Positions 9,431 through 20,593 are shown, counted from the stretch's first letter. The stretch is DNA of 64,000 nucleotides from Mycolicibacterium helvum (GCF_010731895.1 NZ_AP022596.1:3100001-3164000); one strand, 5' to 3'. Notes: generated by a model from the sequence alone, not told the origin. Program-made: numbers and translations.

Positions 9431-10228
9431 TTAGGTGGTCAGCGCGACCGACGCCTCGGCGGTGTAGCAGAGGAACGTCAGCGTCTCCTGCAGGTACAGC
9501 TGCACGGAATCGGCATCGTGGCTCAAGTACCCGATCGCGACATCGGTGCCCAGCTGAAGGTCGAAATCGCCACCGCGGGTGCTCAGCAAGAACGCCCCGT
9601 CGATAGCGGGCGCCCAGATGATCTCGCCATCCACCAGCCGGTTGAGGTGCTCCCGCAGCGGATAACCGTTCTCTGTGGTCTCGCTGACCTTGGTGTAGGC
9701 ATCGGCCGACAGCAGCACCGAATACGGACCGTCCACACCGGCCAGCCGCAGCTCCGAGAGCGCCTGGGCGAACACGTCGGGATACTCGCGGGCATCCTCG
9801 GGCAGCGCCAGCGCCGGGTTGGAGCTGCAGCTGCGGATTCCGTCGATCGATGCGGCCGCGTAACCCTCGAAGATCGCGCGATCCTCGATGAACGCCAGCT
9901 TCTTGGCGGCGTCCTTGACCGGATCCCAGTCGGAATCCTGGGCGCCGCGCTCCACGTCGTCGATCGCGGTGCGGGACACGGTGAACGGCACCCGCAGCCG
10001 CACCAGCGGCTTGGACTCCCGAATGTGGGCCACCACACCGTCGGCGGGCGCGGGCACGTCGCGCAGATGGCCGGTGCTGATCGCGGCCGTCACCGGCCCG
10101 CCCGGCTCGCTGACGTCGACGACGCGACGGCCCGCGATGTGCCGCTTGAACGTCCGGGTTGCCTCCAGTTCGATTTCGCCCCAAGCGGATTCGGTGATCG
10201 GAGCGAGCTCGCGGTAGAGGTTGTTCAT
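9431..10228 (-). CDS. Encapsulin nanocompartment shell protein (Cfp29-like)
   Basis: This 265-residue HK97-fold protein self-assembles into a protein shell that houses a peroxidase. It begins [20 protein letters not shown] and contains FKRHIAGRRVVDV and FIEDRAIFEGY, all characteristic of family 1 encapsulins such as the mycobacterial Cfp29. Its ATG overlaps the stop of the upstream DyP peroxidase gene by one base (TGATG), so cargo and shell are cotranslated. The length equals that of the known protein. The role is probably oxidative-stress defence. Confidence 0.95.
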   Translation of the reverse strand: MNNLYRELAPITESAWGEIELEATRTFKRHIAGRRVVDVSEPGGPVTAAISTGHLRDVPAPADGVVAHIRESKPLVRLRVPFTVSRTAIDDVERGAQDSDWDPVKDAAKKLAFIEDRAIFEGYAAASIDGIRSCSSNPALALPEDAREYPDVFAQALSELRLAGVDGPYSVLLSADAYTKVSETTENGYPLREHLNRLVDGEIIWAPAIDGAFLLSTRGGDFDLQLGTDVAIGYLSHDADSVQLYLQETLTFLCYTAEASVALTT

Positions 10229-11253
10229 CAGGACTGTCCTTTCAGGCTGCCGATCGCCAATGAGCCGTCGGAGGTGGTGGCTGGTGCCGGGGGAGCCGCC
10301 TCGGTCTCGCCGAAGCCCGGCCTCGGGGGCGGATTGTTCAGGAAATCGACGATGGGGGTGAAGAACATCGTGCCGGTGAGGGCGGTGGAGAAGTCCAGGA
10401 TGCGGTCGGTGTTGCCCGGCGGGTCGCCGATGAACATGTTCTCCAACATCCTCTCGGTCACGTCGGGCGACCGCGAGTAGCCGATGTAATACGTGCCGTA
10501 CTCACCCGTGCCGACCTCACCGAACGGCATGTTGGCCCGCACGATCTTGAGCTCATTGCCGTCGGCGTCCTCGATCACGTTGAGCGCGATGTGCGAGTTG
10601 GACGGTTTCACATCGTCGGCCATCTCGATGTCCTCGAGCTTGCTGCGGCCGATGGCGTTCTCCTGCTCGGTCACCGACAGCGACTCCCAGGATGGCATGT
10701 CATGAACGTACTTCTGCACGTGGACGTAGCAACCACCGGCGAATTCCGGGTCCTCGTCGCCGATCTCGGTGGAGCTGGCGGCCTGCGGGCCGTCCGGATT
10801 CTCGGTGCCGTCGACGAAGCCGAGCAGATCGCGGTTGTCGAAAAACTTGAAGCCGTGCACCTCGTCGACGATCGTGATCGCGCCGGCCATCGCCTTGGCC
10901 ACCCGGCCGGCCAGCTCGAAGCAGACGTCGAGGGTCTCCGCGCGGATGTGGAACAGCAGGTCACCCGGCGTGGACGGGGCGTGATGGCGGGCGCCACGCA
11001 GCTCGACGAACGGGTGTAAATCCTTGGGGCGCGGCCCGGCGAACAACCGATCCCACGCGTCGGACCCGATCGAGGTCACCATCGACAGATTTTTCAACGG
11101 ATCACGGAACCCGATTGCCCGGACCAGGCCGCCCAGATCGGGCAACGCGTCGTGCACGGCGGCCTCGCCGCCTTCGTTGATGGTGGCCACCAAAAAGATC
11201 GCGGCAGGTGTCAGGGGAGCCAGTACCGGTTGGGGTAGCGGGGAGGGCACCAT
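10228..11253 (-). CDS. DyP-type heme peroxidase, encapsulin cargo
   Basis: A 341-residue dye-decolorizing peroxidase. The distal motif [11 protein letters not shown] carries the catalytic Asp, and [13 protein letters not shown] holds the candidate proximal His. After the peroxidase core (to about residue 305) comes a Pro/Ala-rich linker, then SLAIGSLKG at the extreme C-terminus. This matches the encapsulin targeting peptide that docks cargo inside the shell. The gene lies directly before the encapsulin gene with a one-base overlap, so cargo status follows from both the tail and the context. Confidence 0.95.
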   Translation of the reverse strand: MVPSPLPQPVLAPLTPAAIFLVATINEGGEAAVHDALPDLGGLVRAIGFRDPLKNLSMVTSIGSDAWDRLFAGPRPKDLHPFVELRGARHHAPSTPGDLLFHIRAETLDVCFELAGRVAKAMAGAITIVDEVHGFKFFDNRDLLGFVDGTENPDGPQAASSTEIGDEDPEFAGGCYVHVQKYVHDMPSWESLSVTEQENAIGRSKLEDIEMADDVKPSNSHIALNVIEDADGNELKIVRANMPFGEVGTGEYGTYYIGYSRSPDVTERMLENMFIGDPPGNTDRILDFSTALTGTMFFTPIVDFLNNPPPRPGFGETEAAPPAPATTSDGSLAIGSLKGQS

Positions 11254-11292
11254 CTGACCCTAACGAAAATGATGTCGGCGATGATGGTGAAC

Positions 11293-12582
11293 ATGTCCAC
11301 AGGTGCCAGTGCGCACGGGTTGTGCGAGTTCATCGACGCGTCGCCGTCACCCTTCCACGTCTGTCACACGGTGGCACAGCGCCTGCAGGCCGCCGGGTAC
11401 ACCGAGCTGGCCGAGACCGATCGGTGGCCGGCCGAGGCCGGTCGGTACTTCACGGTGCGGGCCGGCTCGCTGGTCGCTTGGAATAACTCTGAGCACTCGA
11501 GCGCCGGCAATCCTCATCGGCCGTTCCGCATCATCGGCGGTCACACCGACAGCCCCAACCTGCGCGTCAAGCAGCATCCGGACCGGGTGGTGGCCGGCTG
11601 GCAGGTCGTCGCGCTGGAACCCTACGGCGGGGCGTGGCTCAACTCCTGGCTGGATCGCGACCTCGGGATCAGCGGCCGCCTCTCGGTGCGCGACCCCGCT
11701 GCCGTCGGTGGCGTATCGCACCGGCTGGTGCGCATCGACGAGCCGATCTTGCGGGTGCCGCAGCTGGCCATCCACCTCGCCGAGGACCGTGCGGCGGTCA
11801 AGCTCGATCCCCAGCGTCACGTCAATGCCGTGTGGGGTCTAGGTACCGAACCCCGAGCATTCCTCAGCTACGCCGCCGAGTGGGCCGGAGTGCCCGCGGC
11901 CGACCTGCTGTCCGCCGATCTGATGACCCACGACCTGACCCCGTCCGCGCTCACCGGCGTCGACGATCAATTCGTCAGCGCTCCCAGACTGGACAACCAG
12001 GGCACCTGCTACGCCGGGCTGGAGGCGTTCCTGGCCGCCGAACCGCGCGCCTACCTGCCGGTGCTGGCCCTGTTCGACCATGAGGAAGTCGGCTCGACCT
12101 CCGATCACGGCGCACAGTCGGATCTGCTGCTGACGACGCTGGAGCGCATCGTCCTCGCCGACGGCGGCGACCGGGAGGACTTCCTGCGGTTGCTGACGGC
12201 GTCGATGGTGGCCTCCGGCGATATGGCCCACGCCACGCACCCGAACTATCCCGACCGTCACGAACCCGGACACCTGATCGCCGTCAACTCCGGGCCGGTG
12301 CTCAAGGTACAGCCGAATCTGCGCTATGCCACCGACGGCCGGACCGCGGCGGCCTTCGAACTGGCCTGCCGGCAGGCGGGCGTGCCGCTACAACGGTATG
12401 AGCACCGCGCCGATCTGCCGTGCGGCTCGACCATCGGGCCGATGACCTCGGCGCGCACCGGTATCCCCACCGTGGACGTCGGCGCCGCCCAGCTGGCCAT
12501 GCACTCCGCCCGCGAGCTGATGGGTGCGGCCGACGTCAGTGCGTATGCGGCTGCGCTGCAAGCATTTCTGTCACCGTCCTAA
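11293..12582 (+). CDS. pepC: M18 family aspartyl aminopeptidase PepC
   Basis: A zinc-dependent aminopeptidase, about 429 residues, removing N-terminal acidic residues from peptides. The metal-binding [12 protein letters not shown] is near residue 85, LFDHEEVGS in the middle, and [14 protein letters not shown] and [14 protein letters not shown] follow. Several ATGs are possible (11269, 11272, 11281, 11284, 11293). I chose [13 protein letters not shown] because mycobacterial homologues begin just before [16 protein letters not shown]. It is divergent from the DyP-encapsulin pair. Confidence 0.9.
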   Translation: MSTGASAHGLCEFIDASPSPFHVCHTVAQRLQAAGYTELAETDRWPAEAGRYFTVRAGSLVAWNNSEHSSAGNPHRPFRIIGGHTDSPNLRVKQHPDRVVAGWQVVALEPYGGAWLNSWLDRDLGISGRLSVRDPAAVGGVSHRLVRIDEPILRVPQLAIHLAEDRAAVKLDPQRHVNAVWGLGTEPRAFLSYAAEWAGVPAADLLSADLMTHDLTPSALTGVDDQFVSAPRLDNQGTCYAGLEAFLAAEPRAYLPVLALFDHEEVGSTSDHGAQSDLLLTTLERIVLADGGDREDFLRLLTASMVASGDMAHATHPNYPDRHEPGHLIAVNSGPVLKVQPNLRYATDGRTAAAFELACRQAGVPLQRYEHRADLPCGSTIGPMTSARTGIPTVDVGAAQLAMHSARELMGAADVSAYAAALQAFLSPS

Positions 12583-12651
12583 GTGGCCTCGTTCATCAAC
12601 TAGACGCTTTCCGGACGGCCGCGAAACGTCGCCGCCGCCTATCATCCGCCG

Positions 12652-13947
12652 GTGCCGACAACCGCGTTGCCGCCCGCTCCGCCGCTTCCTCGGGCACTGC
12701 AAGCCGCAATCGCGGTGGCCGACCGCAGGACCGCCCTGCACATCGTGCGGCGCCGCTACGGCTCGGCGTTCACCCTCAATCTGCCCATCTTTGGCCGTGT
12801 CGTCGTGCTCAGCGACCCGGGCCAGATCCGCCAGCTGTTCAGGGCAGGCACCGATGTCGCCGACACGACCGACGCCAATCTCGGCCGTGTCATGGGCCCC
12901 AATTCGATGTTCGCGCTGGCGGGTCCGCGCCATCGCGCGCACCGCAAGCTGCTGACACCGCCGTTCAACGGGCGGCGGCTGGGCGCCTATGAGGCCATCG
13001 TCGAACGCGAAGCCGTCGCCGAATTCGGTGCCTGGCCCGCCGACCGCATATTCGCGGTGTTGCCGTCGATGATGCGCATCACCCTGAACGTCATCCTGCG
13101 GGCGGTGTTCGGGGCGGACGGCGAGGAGTTCACTCGGTTACGAGAAATGCTGCCGCGGGCGATCCAACTCGGGTCCAAGCTATCGCTCATCCCTGTGCCC
13201 CAATGGGATTGGGGACGCTGGAGCCCCTGGGGGCGATTCGGCATCTACCGTCGTGAGTACGACGAGATCGTCGACCGGCTGATCGAGAAGGCACTGGCCG
13301 ATCCCGATCTGGAATCCCGCGACGACGTGTTGGCGCTGATGCTGGGCAGCCGCTACGAAAACGGTTCGCCGATGACCCGGGCCGAGATCGCCGACGAACT
13401 GATCACGTTGCTCGCGGCCGGTCATGAGACGACCGCCACCACGCTGGCCTGGGCGGTGGAGCGGCTACAGCGACACCCGGCGGTACTGGGCCGCCTGGTC
13501 GCTGACCTCGACGCAGGATCGGACGCGCTACTCAATGCCACCATCCTTGAGGTCCAGCGCGCCCGCCCGGTGATCGACGTGACCTTTCGGCAGGTGACCG
13601 CACCGGCGCTGACCCTTGGCCCGTGGACCATTCCGCAGGGGCTGACGATCGTGGCGAGCATCGGGCTCGTACACGCCGATGAAGCCGTCTTCCCCGACGC
13701 CGGCCGGTTCGATCCCGATCGGTTCCTGTCCCGGTCGCCCGACCCGGCCGAGTGGATTCCCTACGGCGGCGGCATCCGCCGCTGTATCGGCGCCGCGTTC
13801 GCGAACATGGAGATGCGGGTGGTCCTGCGGACCCTGCTGCGCGATCACACGATCAGCCCGTCGGATGCGCGCGGGGAAAAGCAGATGTCCCGAGGAGTGG
13901 CTATCGCGCCCGCCAAGGGTGCACTGGTCGCCGTCAGGCCTCGGTAA
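12652..13947 (+). CDS. Cytochrome P450
   Basis: A 431-residue heme monooxygenase. The I-helix oxygen-binding motif is AGHETTATT, the ExxR helix is EVQR followed by ARPVIDVTF, and the heme-binding loop is YGGGIRRCIGAAFA with the axial Cys. The N-terminus lacks a membrane anchor, so it is a soluble bacterial P450 needing a ferredoxin partner, and none is encoded nearby. The GTG start is preceded by TATCAT 6 bases upstream, which suggests a leaderless transcript. The substrate and CYP family number are not assigned. Confidence 0.92.
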   Translation: MPTTALPPAPPLPRALQAAIAVADRRTALHIVRRRYGSAFTLNLPIFGRVVVLSDPGQIRQLFRAGTDVADTTDANLGRVMGPNSMFALAGPRHRAHRKLLTPPFNGRRLGAYEAIVEREAVAEFGAWPADRIFAVLPSMMRITLNVILRAVFGADGEEFTRLREMLPRAIQLGSKLSLIPVPQWDWGRWSPWGRFGIYRREYDEIVDRLIEKALADPDLESRDDVLALMLGSRYENGSPMTRAEIADELITLLAAGHETTATTLAWAVERLQRHPAVLGRLVADLDAGSDALLNATILEVQRARPVIDVTFRQVTAPALTLGPWTIPQGLTIVASIGLVHADEAVFPDAGRFDPDRFLSRSPDPAEWIPYGGGIRRCIGAAFANMEMRVVLRTLLRDHTISPSDARGEKQMSRGVAIAPAKGALVAVRPR

Positions 13948-14110
13948 GCCAGGCACGGCCGCCCGGACGCATGCCCGCTGAAGGGCGGCCGAGAAGAGTG
14001 CTGTTGGTGATGGTGCCGGTGGTACTCAGCGACGCCGTGGTGTACGGCCTCCGCGCGTTCAGAAGCGCGACGGAGCAGCACACCGGAGCCGCGCCACTAG
14101 ACTGTTTGGC

Positions 14111-16408
14111 GTGACATCTGGGCTCACTGGAGCTGTCGACACTGTCGACCATGCGACGACCACCCCCGAACACCCGCAGCCGTATCGCGAACTCGGCCTC
14201 AAAGACGACGAATATCAGCGGATCCGGGACATTCTCGGCCGCAGACCCACCGACGCCGAGCTGGCGATGTACTCGGTGATGTGGAGCGAACACTGCTCCT
14301 ACAAATCGTCCAAGGTGCACCTGCGCTACTTCGGCGAGACCACCACCGACGAGATGCGCAAGGCGATGCTGGCCGGCATCGGCGAGAACGCCGGCGTGGT
14401 CGACATCGGCGACGGCTGGGCCGTGACATTCAAGGTCGAGTCGCACAACCACCCGTCCTACGTCGAGCCCTACCAAGGCGCGGCCACCGGTGTCGGTGGC
14501 ATCGTTCGCGACATCATGGCGATGGGTGCGCGGCCGGTGGCGGTCATGGACCAGCTGCGCTTCGGTGCGGCCGACGCCCCCGACACCCGCCGGGTGCTCG
14601 ACGGCGTGGTCCGCGGCATCGGCGGTTATGGCAACTCTCTCGGCCTGCCCAATATCGGTGGCGAGACCATCTTCGACCCGTCCTATGCGGGCAATCCTCT
14701 GGTCAACGCGCTGTGTGTGGGGGTGCTGCGCAAGGAGGACCTGCACCTGGCGTTCGCCTCCGGGACCGGCAACAAGATCATCCTGTTCGGCGCGCGCACC
14801 GGTCTGGACGGCATCGGCGGGGTGTCGGTGCTGGCCAGCGACACTTTCGGCGGTGACGAGGGATCCGGGCCGGGCCGCAAGAAACTGCCCAGCGTGCAGG
14901 TCGGCGACCCGTTCATGGAGAAGGTGCTCATCGAGTGCTGTCTCGAGCTGTACGCCGCCGGTCTGGTGATCGGCATTCAGGACCTCGGTGGTGCCGGATT
15001 ATCGTGCGCCACTTCGGAGTTGGCGTCCGCCGGGGACGGCGGCATGGCCATCGAACTGGACAAGGTGCCGCAGCGGGCGGCCAATATGACCCCGGCCGAG
15101 ATCCTGTCCAGCGAGTCGCAGGAACGTATGTGCGCGGTGGTGTCCCCGGACAACGTCGATGCGTTCATGGCGGTCTGCCGCAAGTGGGAGGTGCTGGCGA
15201 CGGTGATCGGTGAGGTCACCGACGGCGACCGGCTCCAGATCACCTGGCACGGCGAGACCGTCGTCGACGTGCCGCCCCGCACCGTCGCCCATGAGGGCCC
15301 GGTCTATCAGCGGCCGGTGGCTCGCCCGGATTGGCAGGACGCGCTGATCGCCGACACCTCAGCCGCACTGCCACGGCCATCGACCGGTGCCGAGCTGCGC
15401 GCGACTTTGCTTGCGCTGATCGGCAGCCCGCATCTATGCAGCCGGGGGTTCATCACCGAGCAGTACGACCGCTACGTGCGCGGCAACACGGTCCTTGCCG
15501 AGCATGCCGACGGCGGCGTGCTGCGCATCGACGAAGCCACCGGCCGCGGCATCGCGCTGTCCACGGACGCCTCGGGCCGCTACACCCAACTCGACCCCTA
15601 CACCGGCGCGCAGCTGGCGCTGGCCGAGGCCTACCGCAATGTGGCGGTCACCGGCGCTACCCCGATCGCGGTGACCAACTGCCTGAACTTCGGCTCGCCC
15701 GAAGATCCCGGCGTGATGTGGCAGTTCTCCCAGGCGGTCCGTGGTCTCGCCGATGGCTGTGCGGCCCTGGGGATTCCGGTCACCGGCGGCAACGTCAGCT
15801 TCTACAACCAGACCGGGGCGACGGCGATTCTGCCGACGCCAGTGGTGGGTGTGCTCGGCGTTATCGACGATGTCAGCCGGCGCATTCCCACCGGGTTGGG
15901 CAACGAGCCGGGGGAGACGCTGTTTCTGCTCGGTGACACCCGCGATGAGTTCGACGGCTCGATCTGGGCGCAGGTCACCGCCGATCACCTTGGGGGCGTG
16001 CCACCGACGGTCGATCTGGCCCGCGAGAAGCTGTTGGCCGAGGTGCTGGCCGCAGCGTCCCGCGACGGTCTGGCATCGGCAGCCCACGATCTGAGCGAAG
16101 GCGGCCTCATCCAGGCGGTGATCGAGGCGGCCCTGGCCGGTGAAACCGGTTGTCGCATCGTCCTTCCCGAACAGGCCGACCCCTTCGTCGCACTGTTCTC
16201 GGAATCAGCAGGGCGCGCGCTGGTCGCCGTACCGCGCACCGAGGAGAGCCGTTTCACGGCGATGTGCGAAGCCCGCGGACTGCCGGCAACACGCATCGGG
16301 GTGTCCGACCCTGGTTCGGATTCCGTTGAGGTCCAAGGCCTGTTCACGGTGACTCTCGAAGAGTTGCGCACCACCTCGGAGAAAGTGCTGCCCGGGCTCT
16401 TCGGATGA
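14111..16408 (+). CDS. purL: FGAM synthase large subunit PurL
   Basis: A 765-residue ATP-dependent synthase that makes formylglycinamidine ribonucleotide with ammonia from PurQ. The motifs [26 protein letters not shown] and GVGGIVRDI lie in the N-terminal half, with [12 protein letters not shown] following. The second half begins around the PITGGN-like [13 protein letters not shown]. Length fits the small-PurL type that needs PurS and PurQ. TAGACT lies 7 bases before the GTG, a good leaderless start. It overlaps the next gene by 4 bases (ATGA). Confidence 0.97.
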   Translation: MTSGLTGAVDTVDHATTTPEHPQPYRELGLKDDEYQRIRDILGRRPTDAELAMYSVMWSEHCSYKSSKVHLRYFGETTTDEMRKAMLAGIGENAGVVDIGDGWAVTFKVESHNHPSYVEPYQGAATGVGGIVRDIMAMGARPVAVMDQLRFGAADAPDTRRVLDGVVRGIGGYGNSLGLPNIGGETIFDPSYAGNPLVNALCVGVLRKEDLHLAFASGTGNKIILFGARTGLDGIGGVSVLASDTFGGDEGSGPGRKKLPSVQVGDPFMEKVLIECCLELYAAGLVIGIQDLGGAGLSCATSELASAGDGGMAIELDKVPQRAANMTPAEILSSESQERMCAVVSPDNVDAFMAVCRKWEVLATVIGEVTDGDRLQITWHGETVVDVPPRTVAHEGPVYQRPVARPDWQDALIADTSAALPRPSTGAELRATLLALIGSPHLCSRGFITEQYDRYVRGNTVLAEHADGGVLRIDEATGRGIALSTDASGRYTQLDPYTGAQLALAEAYRNVAVTGATPIAVTNCLNFGSPEDPGVMWQFSQAVRGLADGCAALGIPVTGGNVSFYNQTGATAILPTPVVGVLGVIDDVSRRIPTGLGNEPGETLFLLGDTRDEFDGSIWAQVTADHLGGVPPTVDLAREKLLAEVLAAASRDGLASAAHDLSEGGLIQAVIEAALAGETGCRIVLPEQADPFVALFSESAGRALVAVPRTEESRFTAMCEARGLPATRIGVSDPGSDSVEVQGLFTVTLEELRTTSEKVLPGLFG

Positions 16409-18189
16409 CCAGCGCGGTCGACGACGTCACCGGTGAGGCCAAGGCCCCGCCGACGCGTCGGCGTCACCGCGAATCGCTGATCGAATGGGCGTGGAGCCTG
16501 GTCCGGCTGGACTTCGCCGGCGTGGCTTTCGGCGCGCTGTTCTTCTGCCTGTCGCTGACCCCGTCACTGACACCGCGCGACTGGGTGCTGGCCGGGGTGA
16601 TCGGTGGCATCAACGCCGCCATCGGCTACGGCATCGGCGTGTTGGTGGGCTGGCTGGTCCGCCGGCTGTTCCTCGTCCACCGGCCGTGGTGGCCACTCGG
16701 GACCAGGGTTGCCTCCCTGCTGAAGACCGCGACGGTCATGCTGTCGATCGGTGCCAGCCTGCTGATGCTCGTGCCGGCGGCTGCCTGGCAGCGCCAGATC
16801 TCGACGGTGATGGGGATCGAGGGTCTGTCCACGCTGGTCTACCTGCGCACCCTGGTCGTCGCACTGATCGCCGGCGGCCTGTTGGTCGGCCTGGCGCGGG
16901 TGATCAAGGATGCCATCAAGTTCCTGGCCCGCGTGATGATCCGGCGCTGGAACCTCAACGACGAGGTGGCGATGTTCATCGGCACCGCGATCGTGGTGGT
17001 GCTGATCATCACCCTCGTGAACGGCGTGCTCTACCGCGGCTTCATCGCCGGCGCCAGTGCGATGTTCCAGCCCGTGAACGACACCACCCGACCCGGTATC
17101 GAACAACCTGTCCAGCCCGAAAGATCAGGCAGCAGCGCGTCATTTGCGGACTGGGATACCTTGGGGTTTCAAGGCCGCAACTTCGTGGCCACTGGTCCGC
17201 ACGCACCCGAGCTGACCGAACTGAACGGGCGGCCGGCCAAGGAACCCATCCGCATCTATGCCGGCCTGCAAACCGCGGACACCCTCGAGGGCCAGGTCGC
17301 CGTTCTGCTCTCGGAACTGCAGCGCACCAAGGCTTTTGAGCGCAAGGTGCTGGTGATCATCCCCACCACCGGCACCGGCTGGGTCGATCCGGTGGCCGCG
17401 CGTTCGATCGAGTCGATGTACAACGGCGACACCGCGCTGGTGGCCATGCAGTACTCGTACCTGCCGAGCTGGATCTCGTTTTTGGCCGATCAGGAGAAGT
17501 CGGTGCAGGCGGGCAAGGCGATGATCGACGGGATCCACCAACGGTGGCTGCAATGGCCCGAGAACAGTCGGCCCAAGCTGGTGCTCTACGGCGAGAGCCT
17601 GGGCTCGTTGGCCGGCCAGGGTGCGTTCGGCTACCTGCCCGACGTCGACGCCTTGGGGTTCTCCTCGGTGCTCTGGGTGGGTCCGCCCAACGCCAGCAGC
17701 CTGTGGAAGGCCCTGACTGTCCGGCGCGACCCGGGCACCCCGGAGGTTCAGCCGTGGTACGACGCCGGACGCACCGTCCGGTTCGCTCAGGCGGCCAGCC
17801 CGGCCGAGATCGCCGGGGTCGCGGCGTCGCCGCCGTGGAAGGGCACCCGGGTGCTGTACCTACAGCACCCATCGGATCCGGTCGTGTGGTGGACGCCGGA
17901 GCTGATCTTCGGGCGGCCGGATTGGTTGAAGGAACCGCCGGGCTTCGACCGCAGCGCGGCCATGCGTTGGTACCCGATCGTCACGTTCTGGCAAGTCAGC
18001 GCCGATATGGCCGGCAATGTCACCAGTGCGCAAGCGTCACCGATCGGGCATGGCCACAATTACGGGGACAGCCAGCTCGACGGTTGGGTCGCGGTCGCCG
18101 CTCCGGATGGCTGGACTCCTGCGGACACCGAGCGGATCCGCGGTGCGCTGGAGAAGCTCGTCGCCGCCGGCGGTCCCGAATTCCAGTGA
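16405..18189 (+). CDS. Membrane alpha/beta-hydrolase family protein
   Basis: The 594-residue protein has a membrane part (about residues 30-220, four or five hydrophobic segments such as [11 protein letters not shown] and [16 protein letters not shown]) and a C-terminal catalytic part with the nucleophile elbow [15 protein letters not shown]. This matches the paired Pfam families for actinobacterial membrane alpha/beta hydrolases. The active domain probably faces outward. It overlaps purL upstream (ATGA) and the protease-like gene downstream (GTGA), so all three are in one operon. The substrate is unknown; lipid ester hydrolysis is a guess. Confidence 0.82.
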   Translation: MTSAVDDVTGEAKAPPTRRRHRESLIEWAWSLVRLDFAGVAFGALFFCLSLTPSLTPRDWVLAGVIGGINAAIGYGIGVLVGWLVRRLFLVHRPWWPLGTRVASLLKTATVMLSIGASLLMLVPAAAWQRQISTVMGIEGLSTLVYLRTLVVALIAGGLLVGLARVIKDAIKFLARVMIRRWNLNDEVAMFIGTAIVVVLIITLVNGVLYRGFIAGASAMFQPVNDTTRPGIEQPVQPERSGSSASFADWDTLGFQGRNFVATGPHAPELTELNGRPAKEPIRIYAGLQTADTLEGQVAVLLSELQRTKAFERKVLVIIPTTGTGWVDPVAARSIESMYNGDTALVAMQYSYLPSWISFLADQEKSVQAGKAMIDGIHQRWLQWPENSRPKLVLYGESLGSLAGQGAFGYLPDVDALGFSSVLWVGPPNASSLWKALTVRRDPGTPEVQPWYDAGRTVRFAQAASPAEIAGVAASPPWKGTRVLYLQHPSDPVVWWTPELIFGRPDWLKEPPGFDRSAAMRWYPIVTFWQVSADMAGNVTSAQASPIGHGHNYGDSQLDGWVAVAAPDGWTPADTERIRGALEKLVAAGGPEFQ

Positions 18190-18743
18190 TTACCAAGGAT
18201 TCCGGTGCGCCGGGCGTGCGTGCGATCGTCAGTACCGCGTTGGCGGCCGCCGTCGGTGCGCCATTGGGCCTGCGGCCTCCGCAGCTGTGGACGGGACTGC
18301 GGACCGGCGCTGTGGCCGTCGGGTTGGTGGCCACGACCGTCGCGGCATTGACTGCGGTGCCCCGAGTGCGCGCCGGGATGGAGGCCCGCCACATCCCCGC
18401 GGATCCGGTCCGTTGGCTGGCGCTGGAGATTCCGATCGCCACGGCCTGGACCGAAGAGATGCTCTTTCGGGGCGTTCTTCAGACCGTCGCCGTGCGAGCG
18501 ATGGGGCCGACCGCCGGCCCGCTGGTGCAGGCCGTCGCTTTCGGGCTCTGGCACATCCCAGACGCCAGGAGGGTCGGCGATCCGGTGCTCGGCACCGTGT
18601 TGGTGACGGGCGTGGCCGGCTGGGTGTTCGGCTGGCTGGCCCAGCAGTCGGGGAGCGTGCTTGCTCCGGTGCTGGCGCATACGGCGTTCAACGAGTCGGC
18701 CGCGGTGGCCGCCCTGCGGGTGCAGCGCCGGTCGGTACGGTGA
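18186..18743 (+). CDS. CPBP family intramembrane metalloprotease
   Basis: A 185-residue CAAX-prenyl-protease-like (Abi) membrane protein with about five hydrophobic segments. The metal site motifs are visible: TEEMLFRGVL (EExxxR), FGLWHIPD (FxxxH) and HTAFNES (HxxxN). The GTG start overlaps the upstream stop (GTGA), which fixes the start and implies coupling to the membrane hydrolase. A longer frame upstream is a shadow of that gene. The family processes membrane-embedded peptides; the substrate here is unknown. Confidence 0.85.
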   Translation: MITKDSGAPGVRAIVSTALAAAVGAPLGLRPPQLWTGLRTGAVAVGLVATTVAALTAVPRVRAGMEARHIPADPVRWLALEIPIATAWTEEMLFRGVLQTVAVRAMGPTAGPLVQAVAFGLWHIPDARRVGDPVLGTVLVTGVAGWVFGWLAQQSGSVLAPVLAHTAFNESAAVAALRVQRRSVR

Positions 18744-18889
18744 AGGGGATAGCGCCTAGGGTTCCGGCATTTCTGTGCGTCTGGTCCGAGCGGCGCCACT
18801 GTGGTTCCCAACGGACTGCGGTCATCTGAACGGATAAAAGCCTGGAGGATCTCCGTCGGCGTGCCCCACGTCGGCGAGAAGGTCCTGCG

Positions 18890-19618
18890 ATGGTGGCTCT
18901 CGTCTGTGTTTTCGTTCTCGCGCTCGGTGCCGGTGCGCTCGGCGGTCTGGTCGGCACCGGATCATCGCTGGTGCTGCTGCCGGTGCTGGTGGTGTTGTAT
19001 GGGCCACGCGCTGCGGTCCCGATGATGGGCATCGCGGCGGTGCTGGCCAACGTCGGACGAGTCGTCGCCTGGTGGTCGCGGATCAGGTGGCGACCGGTAT
19101 TCGCTTACACGGCATCCGGTGCGCCGGCCGCCGCGCTGGGCGCACACACGCTGCTGACGATCTCCCCGAAGATCATCGACGGCTTCCTTGGCGTGTTCTT
19201 CCTGGTGATGATCCCGATCCGCCGAGCGATGGTGGCGCGGGCGTGGCGACTTCGGTTGTGGCACCTCGCCCTCGCCGGTGCGGTCGTCGGATTCTTGACG
19301 GGTGTGGTCTTGTCGACCGGACCGCTGAGCGTGCCGATCTTCACCGGATACGGGCTCAGCGGCGGCACCTTCCTGGGATCCGAAGCAGCCAGCGCGCTGG
19401 GGCTATACACGGCCAAACTCGCCACCTTCGGTCAAGCGGGCTCTCTGAAAACCGATCTCGTTGTCCGCGGGCTGGCGATCGGTGCAGCGTTGATGATCGG
19501 CCCGTTCCTGACTCGCCGATTCGTGCAACGACTCCAGGATCGCACCTACGCGCTACTCATCGACGCGGTGTTGGTGGCCGCCGGCTGCGGCATGTTCCTC
19601 GCGCTGGCCGGCGGCTGA
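18890..19618 (+). CDS. TSUP family (TauE/SafE-like) anion permease
   Basis: A 242-residue integral membrane protein with seven or eight hydrophobic helices. The repeated motif GLVGTGSSLVLLPVL near the N-terminus and VVGFLTGVVLSTGPLSVP in the second half are the two TSUP repeats (normally GxxGxGGG-like). The family exports sulfite, organosulfonates or related anions. The start ATG at 18890 has GAGAAGG upstream. No sulfur gene adjoins it, so the substrate is open. Confidence 0.82.
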   Translation: MVALVCVFVLALGAGALGGLVGTGSSLVLLPVLVVLYGPRAAVPMMGIAAVLANVGRVVAWWSRIRWRPVFAYTASGAPAAALGAHTLLTISPKIIDGFLGVFFLVMIPIRRAMVARAWRLRLWHLALAGAVVGFLTGVVLSTGPLSVPIFTGYGLSGGTFLGSEAASALGLYTAKLATFGQAGSLKTDLVVRGLAIGAALMIGPFLTRRFVQRLQDRTYALLIDAVLVAAGCGMFLALAGG

Positions 19619-19626
19619 GCCGGGTC

Positions 19627-20037
19627 CTAGTCGGCCGTCGTCGGCACGTCGCGGCTGTCGGGCACCAGGTCGTGCGGTTCGGTCTCGGTGTCGTCGATGC
19701 CGAAACTGATGATGCGCTTCGGGGTGATCCGGATGATGCCGTCACCGCTGGCCGCCTCAGCCTGTTCGGCGGTGCCGCGGATCTCCAGACAGCGCACCCG
19801 CCACGGGTCGCGCGAGGCGATGTCGTCGACGACGAACGCGACGGTGTTGTTGGTGGCGAGATTGCGGAACTTTCGGCTCTTCGACATGTTGTAGCCGACG
19901 ACGTCGATGGTGCCGAGCGCCTCGTTGTAGGTGAAGCCGACGGGGCTGTTCTGCACTGTGCCGTCCGGCTGGATGGTGGCCAGCCTGCCGAGATCCGCCG
20001 ACTTCAGGTATTCGATTTCGTGCGGTTTGAAGGACAT
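19627..20037 (-). CDS. PPOX-class F420/FMN-dependent oxidoreductase
   Basis: A 136-residue split-barrel flavoprotein. It shows LATIQPDGTVQNSPVGF, KSRKFRNLATNNTVAFVVDD and a C-terminal RITPKRIISFGID, typical of the actinobacterial PPOX family of pyridoxamine-oxidase fold, many of which bind coenzyme F420. The cofactor is inferred from the family. It converges on the TSUP gene (8-base gap). No operon partner is seen. Confidence 0.85.
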   Translation of the reverse strand: MSFKPHEIEYLKSADLGRLATIQPDGTVQNSPVGFTYNEALGTIDVVGYNMSKSRKFRNLATNNTVAFVVDDIASRDPWRVRCLEIRGTAEQAEAASGDGIIRITPKRIISFGIDDTETEPHDLVPDSRDVPTTAD

Positions 20038-20106
20038 CTCGCCACGCTAGGACCTCAAGTTCGGTTGACGTCAAGAGCGCAGCCGCGCATTGCCATACTC
20101 GTGACC

Positions 20107-20499
20107 ATGCCCGCTCGTCGCAATGCCGACCCTGAGGCCACTGTGGCTGCTGTGCGCGCCGTGGCGCCCTGGCTGCACGACGAGAACGCGGCTGCCCCCG
20201 ACCGCGCCGCGATCGGGGTGGCGGTCCGGCTGACGGCGCGCACCCTGGCCGGACTCGCGCCGGGTGCCAGCGTGGAGGTCCGCATCCCACCTTTTGTTGC
20301 GGTGCAGTGCATCTCCGGTCCCCGACACACCCGCGGTACGCCACCCAACGTGGTCGAGACCGATCCACGGACGTGGCTTCTGCTGGTGACGGGCCTGCTC
20401 GGCATCGACGCGGCCGCCGATCGCGGGGCGCTGAGGCTGTCGGGATCGCGGGCCGGCGAGATCGCGGCGTGGCTTCCCCTGGTGACAATCGGCGAGTAG
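20107..20499 (+). CDS. Sterol carrier family protein (Rv0807-like)
   Basis: A 130-residue small protein lying just before purF, as its homologue does in M. tuberculosis. It begins MPARRNADPEATVAAV and contains SVEVRIPPFVAVQC and LLLVTGLLGIDAAA, with an SCP2-like helix and strand pattern. The ATG at 20107 is used; a GTG two codons earlier is possible, with CATACT 7 bases before it as a candidate -10. The function is unknown; no lipid-binding residues can be proved here. Confidence 0.72.
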   Translation: MPARRNADPEATVAAVRAVAPWLHDENAAAPDRAAIGVAVRLTARTLAGLAPGASVEVRIPPFVAVQCISGPRHTRGTPPNVVETDPRTWLLLVTGLLGIDAAADRGALRLSGSRAGEIAAWLPLVTIGE

Positions 20500-20593
20500 T
20501 CGGCCCGACACTCGGCGTTCAATTCCACGATTCCCGCCGATGCCCGTAAACTCAGTTACGTCACCGAACCCCCGCCAGGGAGCAGCCAATATC

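Noticed and set aside
8517..10184. 555-codon minus-strand frame over purQ and encapsulin
   Set aside because: Shadow of codon bias; purQ, purS and encapsulin motifs prove the other frames.
13971..14114. Short ORF after the P450 reading [18 protein letters not shown]
   Set aside because: It is 47 codons, has no ribosome site, overlaps the purL promoter (TAGACT) and runs into the purL start. More likely chance.
19072..20106. Upstream extension of the sterol carrier frame
   Set aside because: It lies over the TSUP and PPOX genes, and the composition is a shadow.
20540..20593. Longer purF start
   Set aside because: The GTG at 20594 leaves a 12-residue propeptide before the catalytic Cys and has a ribosome site; the ATG adds a Pro/Ser-rich, unlikely segment.
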